A stretch of 64,000 nucleotides of DNA. Origin: Candidatus Eiseniibacteriota bacterium (GTDB taxonomy: Bacteria; Eisenbacteria; RBG-16-71-46; CAIMUX01). The translations under genes and the position numbers were made by a program. The stretch spans positions 119,350 through 183,349 of the forward strand of contig JACKCR010000011.1 of NCBI GenBank assembly GCA_020633975.1. Direction: 5' to 3'. Below the pieces are notes generated by a model. That model was not told where the DNA came from and made no database searches. It saw nothing but the letters and a program-made list of their open reading frames with translations. Positions 35,452 to 44,311 of the stretch are shown here, piece by piece (the stretch's first letter is position 1; each line of letters starts with the position of its first letter).

Positions 35452-35706
35452 GGGAACCTCCAGGAAGGGAGCTGGGAGTCGGAGTCCGAGATCGCGGGGG
35501 GAACGCTGCGGTTGGATTCGGTTCGGCTCGCCCCCCGACTAGCAGCCGATCCTATCACCCAAGGGCAACGCGAGTCAGATGCCGAACGTCGGCTCCGGAT
35601 ACTCGCATTTACAACTACGTAACACCATTGGTCCGGCGGCGGCCAAATGGTCAGCCGTGGGACGGCTCCAGCCTGTCGGGTGGTGCACTCTCCCCGCGGG
35701 GCGGGC
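35452..35706. promoter_or_regulatory. Promoter/operator region of the efflux operon
   Basis: 255 bases ahead of TolC. It contains TTACAACTACGTAA (35609-35622, palindromic TTAC-GTAA arms) and CCATT...AATGG flanking a GC-rich core (35624-35649). Both are plausible operator sites for a regulator that lies elsewhere; none is encoded next to the operon. Confidence 0.4.
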
Positions 35707-36972
35707 CTACTCGAACAGCGCGTAGAACGTGTAGGCGACGATCAGTGCGGGGATGGTGCTGTAGACCGTTGCGAGGATCGCCGCACGGGGGGCCAGAGCG
35801 ATGGCTGGGAAGAGGGCGTCTCCGTCGTTGCTGATCGCGTTCCCGAGGAGAGCAGACGTGGGGATGTAACCCTGGAGGAAGAGCGTGGTCGTGATCACCT
35901 GAGGTCCGCATCCGGGAAGCAGGCCGATGAGGATCGCAAGCAGGGGGACGACCGGAGCCGCCGTCCCGAAGAAGGCGGCGAGGTCGAACTGTGTGAAGTG
36001 GAGCGTCAGCTCGAAGATCAGGAACCCGAAGATGACCCAGGCGGAGACGAAGCTGGTGTCCGCTACGACGCGAGCGAGCGGGGAGAGCCGTGCCTGACCG
36101 GACGCGCAGGCAACCGTCTCCGTGTGGAGCGCCATTCCTCCCCGCTGTACCCAGGCAACGAACGAGAGGACTCCGCCCAGGAGGCCGAGAGCGGCGACAG
36201 CGTTTCCTACCCACGGTCGGCCGGTCACCTCGGCGAGGTCCACCTGTGCGGCTCCCAAGATGCCGAGTACGAGTCCCGGCAGGAGCAGCCAGAGCCAGAG
36301 GTGCTGGAACGGAGTGATCGGGCGAGGCGTAACCGGTGCGGCCGCGCCGAGCGAAGCCGGGAGCGGAGGAGAGAGGTGTGCAGTGCGTGTCTTCGCCTGC
36401 TGACGGTCCGCCTCTTGGAGGAACGACGGGCCGTGGATCTTGTCGACGACGTAGCCGGAAATCGTCCCCACGCAGAATCCGACCACGAACACGGTGAGAC
36501 CGAACAACGGTCGCTGGCTGAGGAGAAGGAACGCCGCATCCCCCATGGTCGCAATGAGGACGGCGACGAGCGAGCCGAAGGAGATCCTTCCGTTCACGAA
36601 CTGGGTCACCACGACGACAGCGCCGCCGCATCCCGGGAGTGCACCGAGGAACGAAGCGATCGGGACTTGCCAGCGCGCATGACGAGCGAGAATCCCGGCT
36701 GTATCTATGTCCAACTTCCGCTCGAGGACGTAGAAGATCGCCAGCGTTGCTGCGACGAACACACTCACCTGGAGATAGGCGTCCACGAACACCGCGCGGA
36801 CGATGGCGCCAGTCTCCGTGGGCAGCGCGAGCAGGGAGAGCGTGAGGACGCCCAGGAGAAGCCGTCGGGCACGGCCGGACTGGCCCGGCTCGACCGAGGC
36901 GAGTTCCACCTGGTCGACCTCGGAGGCATCGCGCCGCTTGCGGCTAGGGCTCCATGGCAGGTTGCTCAACAC
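35707..36972 (-). CDS. Putative manganese exporter with two PGCG repeats
   Basis: 421 residues from GTG at 36972, chosen because GAGGAAG lies 7 bases upstream; an in-frame ATG at 37068 would add 32 soluble, basic residues. About ten hydrophobic helices contain two inverted-repeat motifs, FLGALPGCGGAVVVVTQF and LIGLLPGCGPQVITTTLF, and the ISNDGDALFPAIALAPRA segment. Both are characteristic of the family annotated as putative manganese transporter (earlier, arsenic efflux-related). The substrate is inferred from family naming, not from sequence. It follows the second RND gene on the same strand after a 306-base gap and is probably an independent unit. Confidence 0.78.
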   Translation of the reverse strand: MLSNLPWSPSRKRRDASEVDQVELASVEPGQSGRARRLLLGVLTLSLLALPTETGAIVRAVFVDAYLQVSVFVAATLAIFYVLERKLDIDTAGILARHARWQVPIASFLGALPGCGGAVVVVTQFVNGRISFGSLVAVLIATMGDAAFLLLSQRPLFGLTVFVVGFCVGTISGYVVDKIHGPSFLQEADRQQAKTRTAHLSPPLPASLGAAAPVTPRPITPFQHLWLWLLLPGLVLGILGAAQVDLAEVTGRPWVGNAVAALGLLGGVLSFVAWVQRGGMALHTETVACASGQARLSPLARVVADTSFVSAWVIFGFLIFELTLHFTQFDLAAFFGTAAPVVPLLAILIGLLPGCGPQVITTTLFLQGYIPTSALLGNAISNDGDALFPAIALAPRAAILATVYSTIPALIVAYTFYALFE

Positions 36973-37278
36973 GGGTCGGCTTCCTCGTGATCCTCTTCTT
37001 GGCGACTCTTGGCGACGGACCTTCAGGTATCGGCCGGGGATTGGACGATATCCATTCTGTTCACACACGTCCGGTAAGTGAGATTGATGACAAACGGATC
37101 AGTATCTAATAGCGGGTGGGGGCGGGTCAAACTGTAACAGCTTGTTGTGCAATGGGTTCTTGGGAATCGAAGAGCCGCATCCGGGCTGGACAAGTCTGTG
37201 GATAGCTTGCGTTTGTGAGATCCGCAGAGCTGCGGGTGGCGCCCGCAGCCCTCGCCAGGCAGGGTACTCGACGTGGCC
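36973..37278 (-). promoter_or_regulatory. Long leader and promoter region of the putative manganese exporter
   Basis: 306 bases without a gene. A weak promoter is visible on the minus strand: TTGACC (37125-37130) and GATACT (37101-37106), 18 bases apart, which would give a leader of about 120 bases. Just before the ribosome-binding site is a 10-base tandem repeat (36997-37016, GTCGCCAAGA twice on the minus strand). I looked for a yybP-ykoY manganese riboswitch and could not match its core. Confidence 0.35.
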
Positions 37279-40200
37279 CTACTCGCCGACCGGGCTCTCC
37301 GCCTTCATCCGCGACGGGACGAGTTGGTAGACGGCCGGGATCACGACCAAGGTCAGTGCCGCGCCCAGGAGGAGCCCAGCCGAGACCGTGACCGCGAGGG
37401 GAGCACGGAGTTCCGCTCCTTCTCCCACCGAGAAGGCCATCGGGAGGAGGCCGAGGACCGTGGTGGTCGTCGTCATGAGGATGGGGCGGAGACGAGTGTG
37501 GGCGGCTCGCCGGAGCGCCTCGGTCTTCTCCATCCCGGCACGCCGGAGCTGATTCACAGCGTCGATGAGAACGATGGCGTTGTTGACCACGATGCCGACC
37601 AACATGATCGTGCCGATGAGGACGATGACGCTGATCGTGGTTCCCGTGACGAGAAGCCCGGCCACCACACCGACGATCGCGAGCGGAACGGTGAACAAGA
37701 CGATGAACGGGTGCACGAGCGACTCGAACGTGCCGGCCATCACCAAGTAGACGAGGAAGATTGCGAGCGCGATCGCGAACTTGAGGCTGGAGAACGAACT
37801 CTTCATCTCCTTGCCCTGCCCACCGAGTTCTACGGAGATCCCAGCAGGGGGCGGTGTCTGCGCTACGGCGTCGGCAGCGGCCGCCATCCCGGCGCCGAGC
37901 GAGATTCCGGCCAAGTTGGTCGTCACGATCGCCGCGCGCTGCTGTTGGATCCGGTGGATTTCGGCGGGACCCCGTCCTTCTTCCACCTCGGCGATCGACA
38001 CGAGCGGGATCGACTCGTCGGCTGGCCCGGTGACGACGAGAGAACGGACGTCCTGGATGGTCGCGCGATCCTCTTCCCGGTTCCGGATCCGGATGTCGAT
38101 CTGACGGTCGGCTTCCTTGAGTCGGGTCGGAACCGTTCCGAAGACGCGACTCCGCAGAGTCTCGGAGATCTCGCGCATGTCGAGGCCCAAGCGCGCGAGC
38201 AGTTCGCGGTCGAACCGGACGCGGAGTTCGGGGCTGCCGGCTTCGAGCGACGAACGGACGTCGGTGAGTCCGTTCTCCTGCTCGAGTGTGTGAGCGAGTT
38301 CGAGCGAGTAGTCGCGGAGGTTCGTGAGATCTTCGCCGAAGAGGAACACTTCGATCGGAGTGCGAAGGCTGAAGTAGCTGGGCCGCCCGGAGCGCGCTTC
38401 CAGATCGGGAATCGCCGCGAACTGTGTGCGTAGCTGCTCGATGACCCGCTCCTGTCCCGCTTCGTCGCTCCGGTCCTTCATCACTACGTGGATCTGGCCG
38501 AGGTTCTCGGCGCGGTCGTTCAGGGAGAGTCCGCCCGAGACCTGTCGACTTCCGACCGTCGAGTAGAACCGGTCCACGCCGGGTGCGTCGGCGATCGCGC
38601 TCTCCATGCGTGCCATCACTTGGTCGGTGCGAGCCAGCGGCGTGCCTTCCGGAGTCTGCACCTCGAAGAAGAACTCGCCTTCGTTCACGGTCGGGACGAG
38701 TTCCGTCCCGACCCTCGGAATGGCGAGGAGGGAAAGAGCGAAGAGGGCGGCACCGATGCCGATCGGCAGCATCGGGCGCGCGAGCGCTCCATCGAGGATC
38801 CGGCCGTATAGATCGGACACGCGTCCAAGTGGACGCGCCGATTCGTGAGCTGCTGCGGCCGTGGCCGGCTGGTCGGAGTCTCCGCCGAGAGAACTCAGCA
38901 TCGGGATGAGCGTGACGGCGACGAGGAGAGATGCGAGGAGGCTGAAGGTCACGGTGAGGGAGAGATCGCCGAAGAGCTGTCCCGCTATCCCTTCGACGAA
39001 GACGATCGGCAGGAAGACGGCGATCGTGGTCAGGGTGGAGGCGACGATGGCGGCACCGACCTCGGCCGTCCCTTCGACTGCGGCTTCCGCACGACTCATT
39101 CCCTCCGCTCGTCTCCGGTGGATCGCCTCGAGGACGACGATCGAGTTGTCCACGAGCATGCCGATTCCGAGCGTCAATCCTCCCAGCGACATGATGTTGA
39201 GCGATACGTCGAGCCGATACATGGCGACGAACGTCGTCAGGATGGAGAGCGGGATGGACGTCGCAATGACGCAGGTGGAACGAAGGTCCCGCAGGAACAG
39301 GAAGAGGATGACGATGGCGAGGAGGCCTCCGACGATCGCGGCGGTCCGCACTTCGGAGAGCGAGCGCTCGATGAATCGAGACTGATCGAAGAGGACGGCG
39401 AGTTCGTGACCGGGCGGAAGTGTCTCCGCGAGTTCGTCGACTCGAGCGCGGATCTGACGGGCGGCTTCGACCGTGTTCGCCTCGCCCTCTTTGAAGATCG
39501 CGATCTCGACGCACTCCTTGCCGTCGAATCGTGTGATCTCCTCCCGTTCCTTGGCCCCCCGGCGAACTTCGGCGACGTCGCGGAGCCGGACCGCACCGGT
39601 TGCGCCGTCGTTCGGATCCGGAGCGCGGAGGAGCAGGCCGCCGATTTCGTCGAGCGAGTCGTATTCGTTCACGAGCCGGAGCAGGAGGCGGCTCTCCTCG
39701 GTCTCGAGCGTTCCTCCCGGCAAGTTGAGGTTCGACGCGCCGACGATGTCCCGCACACGCGAGAGCGGGATGCCGAGCGCGGCGAGTCGTCCCTGATCGA
39801 CGTCGACCTGGATCTCCTCCTCGAGCCCTCCTCGGATCTGTGCCGCTGCGACTCCCGGGACCACCTCGAGTTCCGGCTGGAGCGTCCGCTCGGCGATCCT
39901 CCGGAGGAACGCGAGGTCCGCGGGGCCGGAGTAGGCGATGCGTAGGATCGGGTCGAGGGACGGATCGTAGCGGAGGACGATCGGATCCTCCGCCTCGAGC
40001 GGAAGGTCGAGCCGGTCCAGCTTCTCGCGGATGTCCATCGAGAGGAGATCGAGGTCTGCCTTCCAGTCGAACTCCAACGTGACCTCGGACACCCCGCTCC
40101 GCGAGACGGAGCGGAGCCCCTGAAGCCCTCGCAGCACGCCGACCGCCTCCTCGACGGGACGGGTGACGAGGTTCTCGATCTCTGCGGGCGCGGTGTCTTC

Positions 40201-40356
40201 CATTTGGGTTCGCACGGTGAACGACGGGTAGCGGAGGTCTGGGAGCAGGTCGAGCGAGAGCCTGCCGAAACCGACGATTCCGAACACCGCCACGGCGATC
40301 GCGGTCATGACGACCGAGACCCGCCGACGCACCGAGAGATGAGCGAGGGAACGCAT
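37279..40356 (-). CDS. RND permease without adjacent adaptor or outer-membrane partner
   Basis: 1,025 residues. The porter and transmembrane organisation match the RND efflux family (MRSLAHLSVRRRVSVVMTAI at the N-terminus; MLSSLGGD before the second half). Helix 4 reads GMLVDNSIVVLEAIHRR, with one Asp of the usual pair replaced by Asn, and helix 10 reads GIVVNNAIVLIDAVNQ without the usual Lys, as in SwrC/YerP-like members. It may export amphiphiles or lipids, sometimes without a tripartite partner. The gene is monocistronic and 306 bases upstream of the manganese-type transporter; no membrane fusion protein or TolC lies next to it. Confidence 0.88.
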   Translation of the reverse strand: MRSLAHLSVRRRVSVVMTAIAVAVFGIVGFGRLSLDLLPDLRYPSFTVRTQMEDTAPAEIENLVTRPVEEAVGVLRGLQGLRSVSRSGVSEVTLEFDWKADLDLLSMDIREKLDRLDLPLEAEDPIVLRYDPSLDPILRIAYSGPADLAFLRRIAERTLQPELEVVPGVAAAQIRGGLEEEIQVDVDQGRLAALGIPLSRVRDIVGASNLNLPGGTLETEESRLLLRLVNEYDSLDEIGGLLLRAPDPNDGATGAVRLRDVAEVRRGAKEREEITRFDGKECVEIAIFKEGEANTVEAARQIRARVDELAETLPPGHELAVLFDQSRFIERSLSEVRTAAIVGGLLAIVILFLFLRDLRSTCVIATSIPLSILTTFVAMYRLDVSLNIMSLGGLTLGIGMLVDNSIVVLEAIHRRRAEGMSRAEAAVEGTAEVGAAIVASTLTTIAVFLPIVFVEGIAGQLFGDLSLTVTFSLLASLLVAVTLIPMLSSLGGDSDQPATAAAAHESARPLGRVSDLYGRILDGALARPMLPIGIGAALFALSLLAIPRVGTELVPTVNEGEFFFEVQTPEGTPLARTDQVMARMESAIADAPGVDRFYSTVGSRQVSGGLSLNDRAENLGQIHVVMKDRSDEAGQERVIEQLRTQFAAIPDLEARSGRPSYFSLRTPIEVFLFGEDLTNLRDYSLELAHTLEQENGLTDVRSSLEAGSPELRVRFDRELLARLGLDMREISETLRSRVFGTVPTRLKEADRQIDIRIRNREEDRATIQDVRSLVVTGPADESIPLVSIAEVEEGRGPAEIHRIQQQRAAIVTTNLAGISLGAGMAAAADAVAQTPPPAGISVELGGQGKEMKSSFSSLKFAIALAIFLVYLVMAGTFESLVHPFIVLFTVPLAIVGVVAGLLVTGTTISVIVLIGTIMLVGIVVNNAIVLIDAVNQLRRAGMEKTEALRRAAHTRLRPILMTTTTTVLGLLPMAFSVGEGAELRAPLAVTVSAGLLLGAALTLVVIPAVYQLVPSRMKAESPVGE

Positions 40357-40552
40357 CCGCGGAGTCTACTCCAGACGGTGGCGGACTTGGGAGGGAGAAG
40401 CGAGAACGCCCACCGCGAGACTACGGTGAGCGTTCCGTGGAGCTGACTCCGCCGAGGTCAGTGGTGGCTGCATCGGCGGCGCGGACCTTGTAGCGAATGC
40501 CTCGGCGCTGCGGCGGGCGAGGAAGCCAGCCGCAGCGCAGGCTGCTAGTGGC

Positions 40553-41599
40553 TCAAACGCCGAGCAGGTCGTTGAGCTTCTCGACCACCTCGAATGCATC
40601 CGCGACGTAGACGACGTCGGCCTTGCCCCGCGCCCACCCGCAGTTCGCATCGAGGTTCACCGCGCGCCGTTCCTGGACGAAGCGCCACCCGACCACGTGA
40701 GGCTCTTCTCCGTGGCAGCACGTGGCGAGCCCCTTCTGATGCCTCGGTGTCGTCCCCGTCTGCCCGACCTGGTTCAGGTGGCTGAGACAGGTCAGCACCG
40801 CCTGTCCTTCGGAAGACTGGTCGACGAGCGACTTGCTGCTCCCGAGCGAAGCCTTGGCACCCTCGAGGAATCCGAGGATGAGCTTCTCGGCTTTGGGAAC
40901 GTGGGTTTGGCCGTCCGCTTGCTTCTTTGCCCAGCCAGCGCCTGCGACGAAGAGCAGGTCGGCGTCGGGACGGATCGTCTGGGTGCCGGACTCGCCGGTT
41001 TCGATGCCTGACACCTGGGTGCGGGTCACGTTGTCGCCCGGACCTCCCTCCGCCCAAGGAGACACCATCTGGAGCGCGACCGAGCCCGTCTCGCCCTTCC
41101 ACGGCTCGAATGCGCCGCCGTCCACGACGAGGATCCACGGACGCGCATCTCGGGTGAACTTCGCCTTCATCCGCTGGCGGTAGTACCACCGTTCGGCGAA
41201 CACCGCGTCTCCTTCGGCGCCGGGGTCGATCGAAGTGATGTGGGTGTCGATCTGTCCACCGATCCGGACCGCGAGGCCCGGAAGCACCCGCGCGAACCGC
41301 GATGTGGACGGGGCGACGATCAAGGTGGGAGCGACTTTCTCCACGAGTGCGCCGAGGGCAGCGAGGTCCGTCCCGTAGCGGGACACCTCGAGTGCGGGGT
41401 GGCTCACGCCGAAGAAGCTCGTCGCGCCGCAGCCGCCGATCTTGCCGGCCGCCGACTCGATGTCGCCTCCGATGATGCCGATGGCGAAGTTGGCGTTCCC
41501 GCCGTGCCGCAGTTCGCAGGCAGCGCCGAGCGCCTCGAACGCGATCCGAGGCAGGTTTCCGGATTCGTCGATGTGGAGCAGTACGAGGATCGTTTCCAT
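40553..41599 (-). CDS. etfA: Electron transfer flavoprotein alpha subunit
   Basis: 348 residues from ATG at 41599, with GGAGGGG upstream. The N-terminal domain (METILVLLHIDESGNLPRIAFEAL) and the VAPTLIVAPSTSRFARVLPGLAVRIGG pattern fit EtfA. The C-terminal FAD-binding region has QVGQTG but lacks the usual ISG..QH segment, reading CCHGEEPHVVGWRFVQ instead, so FAD contacts may differ. Paired with EtfB (gap 11 bases), it would accept electrons from acyl-CoA dehydrogenase and pass them to the quinone oxidoreductase encoded upstream. Last gene of the operon. Confidence 0.85.
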   Translation of the reverse strand: METILVLLHIDESGNLPRIAFEALGAACELRHGGNANFAIGIIGGDIESAAGKIGGCGATSFFGVSHPALEVSRYGTDLAALGALVEKVAPTLIVAPSTSRFARVLPGLAVRIGGQIDTHITSIDPGAEGDAVFAERWYYRQRMKAKFTRDARPWILVVDGGAFEPWKGETGSVALQMVSPWAEGGPGDNVTRTQVSGIETGESGTQTIRPDADLLFVAGAGWAKKQADGQTHVPKAEKLILGFLEGAKASLGSSKSLVDQSSEGQAVLTCLSHLNQVGQTGTTPRHQKGLATCCHGEEPHVVGWRFVQERRAVNLDANCGWARGKADVVYVADAFEVVEKLNDLLGV

Positions 41600-41610
41600 C
41601 TCATCCCCTC

Positions 41611-42417
41611 CTAGCCGCGAATCCAGTCGGCGATCTCTCGAGCGATTTCGTCGACGGACATGTCCTTGACCACTCGCGTCTCCCGCTTCTGTTGGGGGAT
41701 GGCGACTTCCTGATAGTGGATCGAGTTCCGGTTCGGGATCGCTGCTTTGGCTTTTTGGAGAGCGGGGAGGATGGTCCTCATGTTCTGCATGCCTACCTGG
41801 GGGTTGTTCGGGGGCTCGGGAAGCTTGCCCGTGGCCCACGCGACGACCGCGGGCGCTCCCCTCACGGTGGATGCGAGGTACTTCCCTCCCTCGATCCGCT
41901 CGAGGACGCGCAGGGATCCGTCGTCTCGGGCCTCGAGTTCGTCGACCGCGAGGAACTGGTCGGTCAGGCCGAGCAGTTCTCCCACCATCTGCACGGTGAC
42001 GCCGGCGTCCCGAGACGCGGAGGCGCATCCACCGAAGAGCAGCAGGCGGTTCTTGTCCAGGCCGTCGATCTCGTCGATTGCGGTCGCAAGTGTGCGTGCG
42101 ACCGACTGGGCGTCGATGAAGCCGCTGGCCGAGGAGTCGATGGCCACGAGCTCGAACTTCGCCTTCTGCGCAATCGACATCATGAGCTGCTGGAGCCGTG
42201 CTTTCGGCCCAAGGCTGACCAGCCAAACCCGGCTCTCCGGATGCTTCGTGGCCAGCGACGCTGCCTCATAGAGCGCGTGACCCGCCCAGGGATCGAGCAC
42301 CGAGGGAAGCATCATCTCGTTCTTGAGCCCCGGACCTTCGGGGCCGAGCGTCGGCTCGAGCGTTTGCAGTGGATCGGGCACGAGGCTCCCGCAGACCACG
42401 ATGTGGAACGGTGTCAT
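41611..42417 (-). CDS. etfB: Electron transfer flavoprotein beta subunit
   Basis: 268 residues from ATG at 42417, with AGGAG 8 bases upstream. It matches EtfB in the N-terminal strand (FHIVVCGSLVPDPLQTLEP), the acidic region after MMLPSVLDPWAGHALYEA, and AIDEIDGLDKNRLLLFGG, then VTVQMVGELLGLTDQFLAV before the C-terminal arm. EtfB normally binds AMP and contacts the dehydrogenase. It lies between ETF-QO and EtfA, with 22- and 11-base gaps, so all three are cotranscribed. Confidence 0.9.
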   Translation of the reverse strand: MTPFHIVVCGSLVPDPLQTLEPTLGPEGPGLKNEMMLPSVLDPWAGHALYEAASLATKHPESRVWLVSLGPKARLQQLMMSIAQKAKFELVAIDSSASGFIDAQSVARTLATAIDEIDGLDKNRLLLFGGCASASRDAGVTVQMVGELLGLTDQFLAVDELEARDDGSLRVLERIEGGKYLASTVRGAPAVVAWATGKLPEPPNNPQVGMQNMRTILPALQKAKAAIPNRNSIHYQEVAIPQQKRETRVVKDMSVDEIAREIADWIRG

Positions 42418-42439
42418 CTAAGGTGCTCCTCGCAGAGTA

Positions 42440-44299
42440 CTAGTTCTCGCCCGAATGAAGGCCGCCTGCCCCCGCCCGGAACTCGATGTTGCCCGCATGC
42501 GCTCCCGGCTCCCTGGGAACCGCGCAGCTCCAGATGCAGGCGCCGCAGTGTATGCACTTCTCTCGGTCGAACTGCGGCACTCCGGATTCTCCCGGAGTGA
42601 TCGCCTGACCGGAACAGACTTCGATGCAGAGTTGGTTGTCACAGCTCTCACAGAGGCTGGGATAGACGAAGACGACGTGGTCCGCGTAGCCCGGAGGTGC
42701 CTGCACCTTTCCGCCCCGAAGGAGTGCGTCCTGGTGAGACATGAGCAGCTCGCCGTCGTACTCGACCTCGGGCCAACCCGCGGCCTCCATCAATGCGGTG
42801 TGGAGAGGTTCTCCCTTGCTCTTGCACTCCTGACGGATCGCTTCGATCTGGGATGGTGGGATCCGTCCTTCGTAGTACTCCTCGAGCGTCGGGATCCTGT
42901 CTCGAGGAGGGACCGGATCGGGGCCGACGTGGAGCTTTCCATGTGTGAGCCCGGTGAGACCCATTCCGAGCAGGCCGGTGAGGAATCCCTTCTGGAATCC
43001 GTCTCGAGACTTCTCGGACTCCTTCGCTTCCGCTTCGAGCCAGCTGTTACGCCGACGCGTGACGTACGCGGCGTCGAGGTTCTGTCGTGTGAACGGCTGC
43101 TCGGCGCGCCAGAGTTCGATCACGCCTTCGGCGAGAAGGACTCCCGTCGTCCATGCTTCGTCCACGCCGGAACCGGTCAAGACGTTCGTACTGCCGGAGC
43201 CCTCGCCGATCCGAGCGTAGCCGTCGCCGACAAGGTGCGGCTCTCCGCGCCTACCCGACTCTTGCAGCGTCTTCGCGCCCCACGAACGGAGCGAGCCGCC
43301 TTCGAGGTACTTCCAGATCCGGGGATGCTTCATCCAGTGTTGGAGGTACGCGTAACTCGTGCGGACGGGGCTGTCGAACCACGTCGGGACGAAGATGCCG
43401 AGCGACGCAACGTGTCCCGGATGAACGTAGAGGAAGCCGAAGATCTCCGGTTCGGGATACCCGATGGTGTGGAGCACCGTTCCCGGAGCGAGAGGGCAGT
43501 GGGTAGGGAGGTCGACGACCATCTTCATCCCTACGGCCCAGTCGTTCTGATGGTGTCCTTCGGGGAAACCGAAGTGTTCGTCGAGCTGCCGTCCGATCGG
43601 ACCGACCGGCCCGTCGCCGACGACGGTGAGCGCGGCGTGTACGTTCATTCCCGGCATGAACCCCGGCCCCGGGGTCCCGTCCGACTCCGTTCCTTGGTCG
43701 ACGAGCCGAATCCCGACGACGCGGTCGTCCTCGATGAGTGGCGCGGAAACTGGCATCCCCGGCCAGACCTGCACGAGGCCTGAACCCATCAGTTCGGTAC
43801 CCACCCACTGGTTGAACTGGCCGATGGAGAGAAGGAATCCGTCGTGTTTGGCGAGGAAGTCCGGAACGTACGGTACCTCGATCGAGCTGTCCTGTGTTTG
43901 GCTGCCCGATCGGACCGCACGGATCATCGCGTCGATCCCTTCGAGGGCGGCTGGCCTCCGGCTCGCTCCGTGGGGGTCGAGCAGGTAGAGGAGCTTCTCC
44001 TTGGCGACCGGCGTTGCCATCGGAATCTGCGAGACGTCGAGCTCAGGAAAGCTCTTCTTGATTCCGCGGCCGCGAGTGACGACACCCGACACGCCGAAAC
44101 CTATGTCGTCCGCGCGCTCGTAGCAGAGCACCTGGAGCGGCATGCCCGGCATGACCCGGCTCATGAGCGGCGCTTCGGACTCCGATCCCGCGATGGCGCG
44201 CGAAAGCGTCGTGAGGAATCCGCCCGTCGCAGGGCCGAATCCGACGCAGACGATGTCGACATCCATGTTCTGGCGGTCCATCACCAAACCCTGGTCCAT
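42440..44299 (-). CDS. Electron transfer flavoprotein:ubiquinone oxidoreductase-like, with ferredoxin domain
   Basis: 619 residues from ATG at 44299 (GGGAGG upstream). An N-terminal FAD-binding dinucleotide fold (VDIVCVGFGPATGG) is followed by the FixC-like body (GPVGPIGRQLDEHFGFPEGH, GTVLHTIGYPEPEIFGFLYV). A C-terminal FixX-like iron-sulphur region with CIEVC and CIHCGACIWSC would bind a [4Fe-4S] cluster. It would transfer electrons from reduced ETF to the membrane quinone pool. The gene lies between the acyl-CoA dehydrogenase (12-base gap) and EtfB. The Cys spacing is denser than in mitochondrial ETF-QO. Whether this is a simple or a bifurcating (FixABCX-like) complex cannot be read here. 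Confidence 0.9.
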   Translation of the reverse strand: MDQGLVMDRQNMDVDIVCVGFGPATGGFLTTLSRAIAGSESEAPLMSRVMPGMPLQVLCYERADDIGFGVSGVVTRGRGIKKSFPELDVSQIPMATPVAKEKLLYLLDPHGASRRPAALEGIDAMIRAVRSGSQTQDSSIEVPYVPDFLAKHDGFLLSIGQFNQWVGTELMGSGLVQVWPGMPVSAPLIEDDRVVGIRLVDQGTESDGTPGPGFMPGMNVHAALTVVGDGPVGPIGRQLDEHFGFPEGHHQNDWAVGMKMVVDLPTHCPLAPGTVLHTIGYPEPEIFGFLYVHPGHVASLGIFVPTWFDSPVRTSYAYLQHWMKHPRIWKYLEGGSLRSWGAKTLQESGRRGEPHLVGDGYARIGEGSGSTNVLTGSGVDEAWTTGVLLAEGVIELWRAEQPFTRQNLDAAYVTRRRNSWLEAEAKESEKSRDGFQKGFLTGLLGMGLTGLTHGKLHVGPDPVPPRDRIPTLEEYYEGRIPPSQIEAIRQECKSKGEPLHTALMEAAGWPEVEYDGELLMSHQDALLRGGKVQAPPGYADHVVFVYPSLCESCDNQLCIEVCSGQAITPGESGVPQFDREKCIHCGACIWSCAVPREPGAHAGNIEFRAGAGGLHSGEN

Positions 44300-44311
44300 T
44301 CGTCCTCCCGC

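Noticed and set aside
36973-37278. A manganese (yybP-ykoY) riboswitch before the manganese-type exporter
   Set aside because: The conserved GGGGAGUAG core is not visible in either candidate leader.
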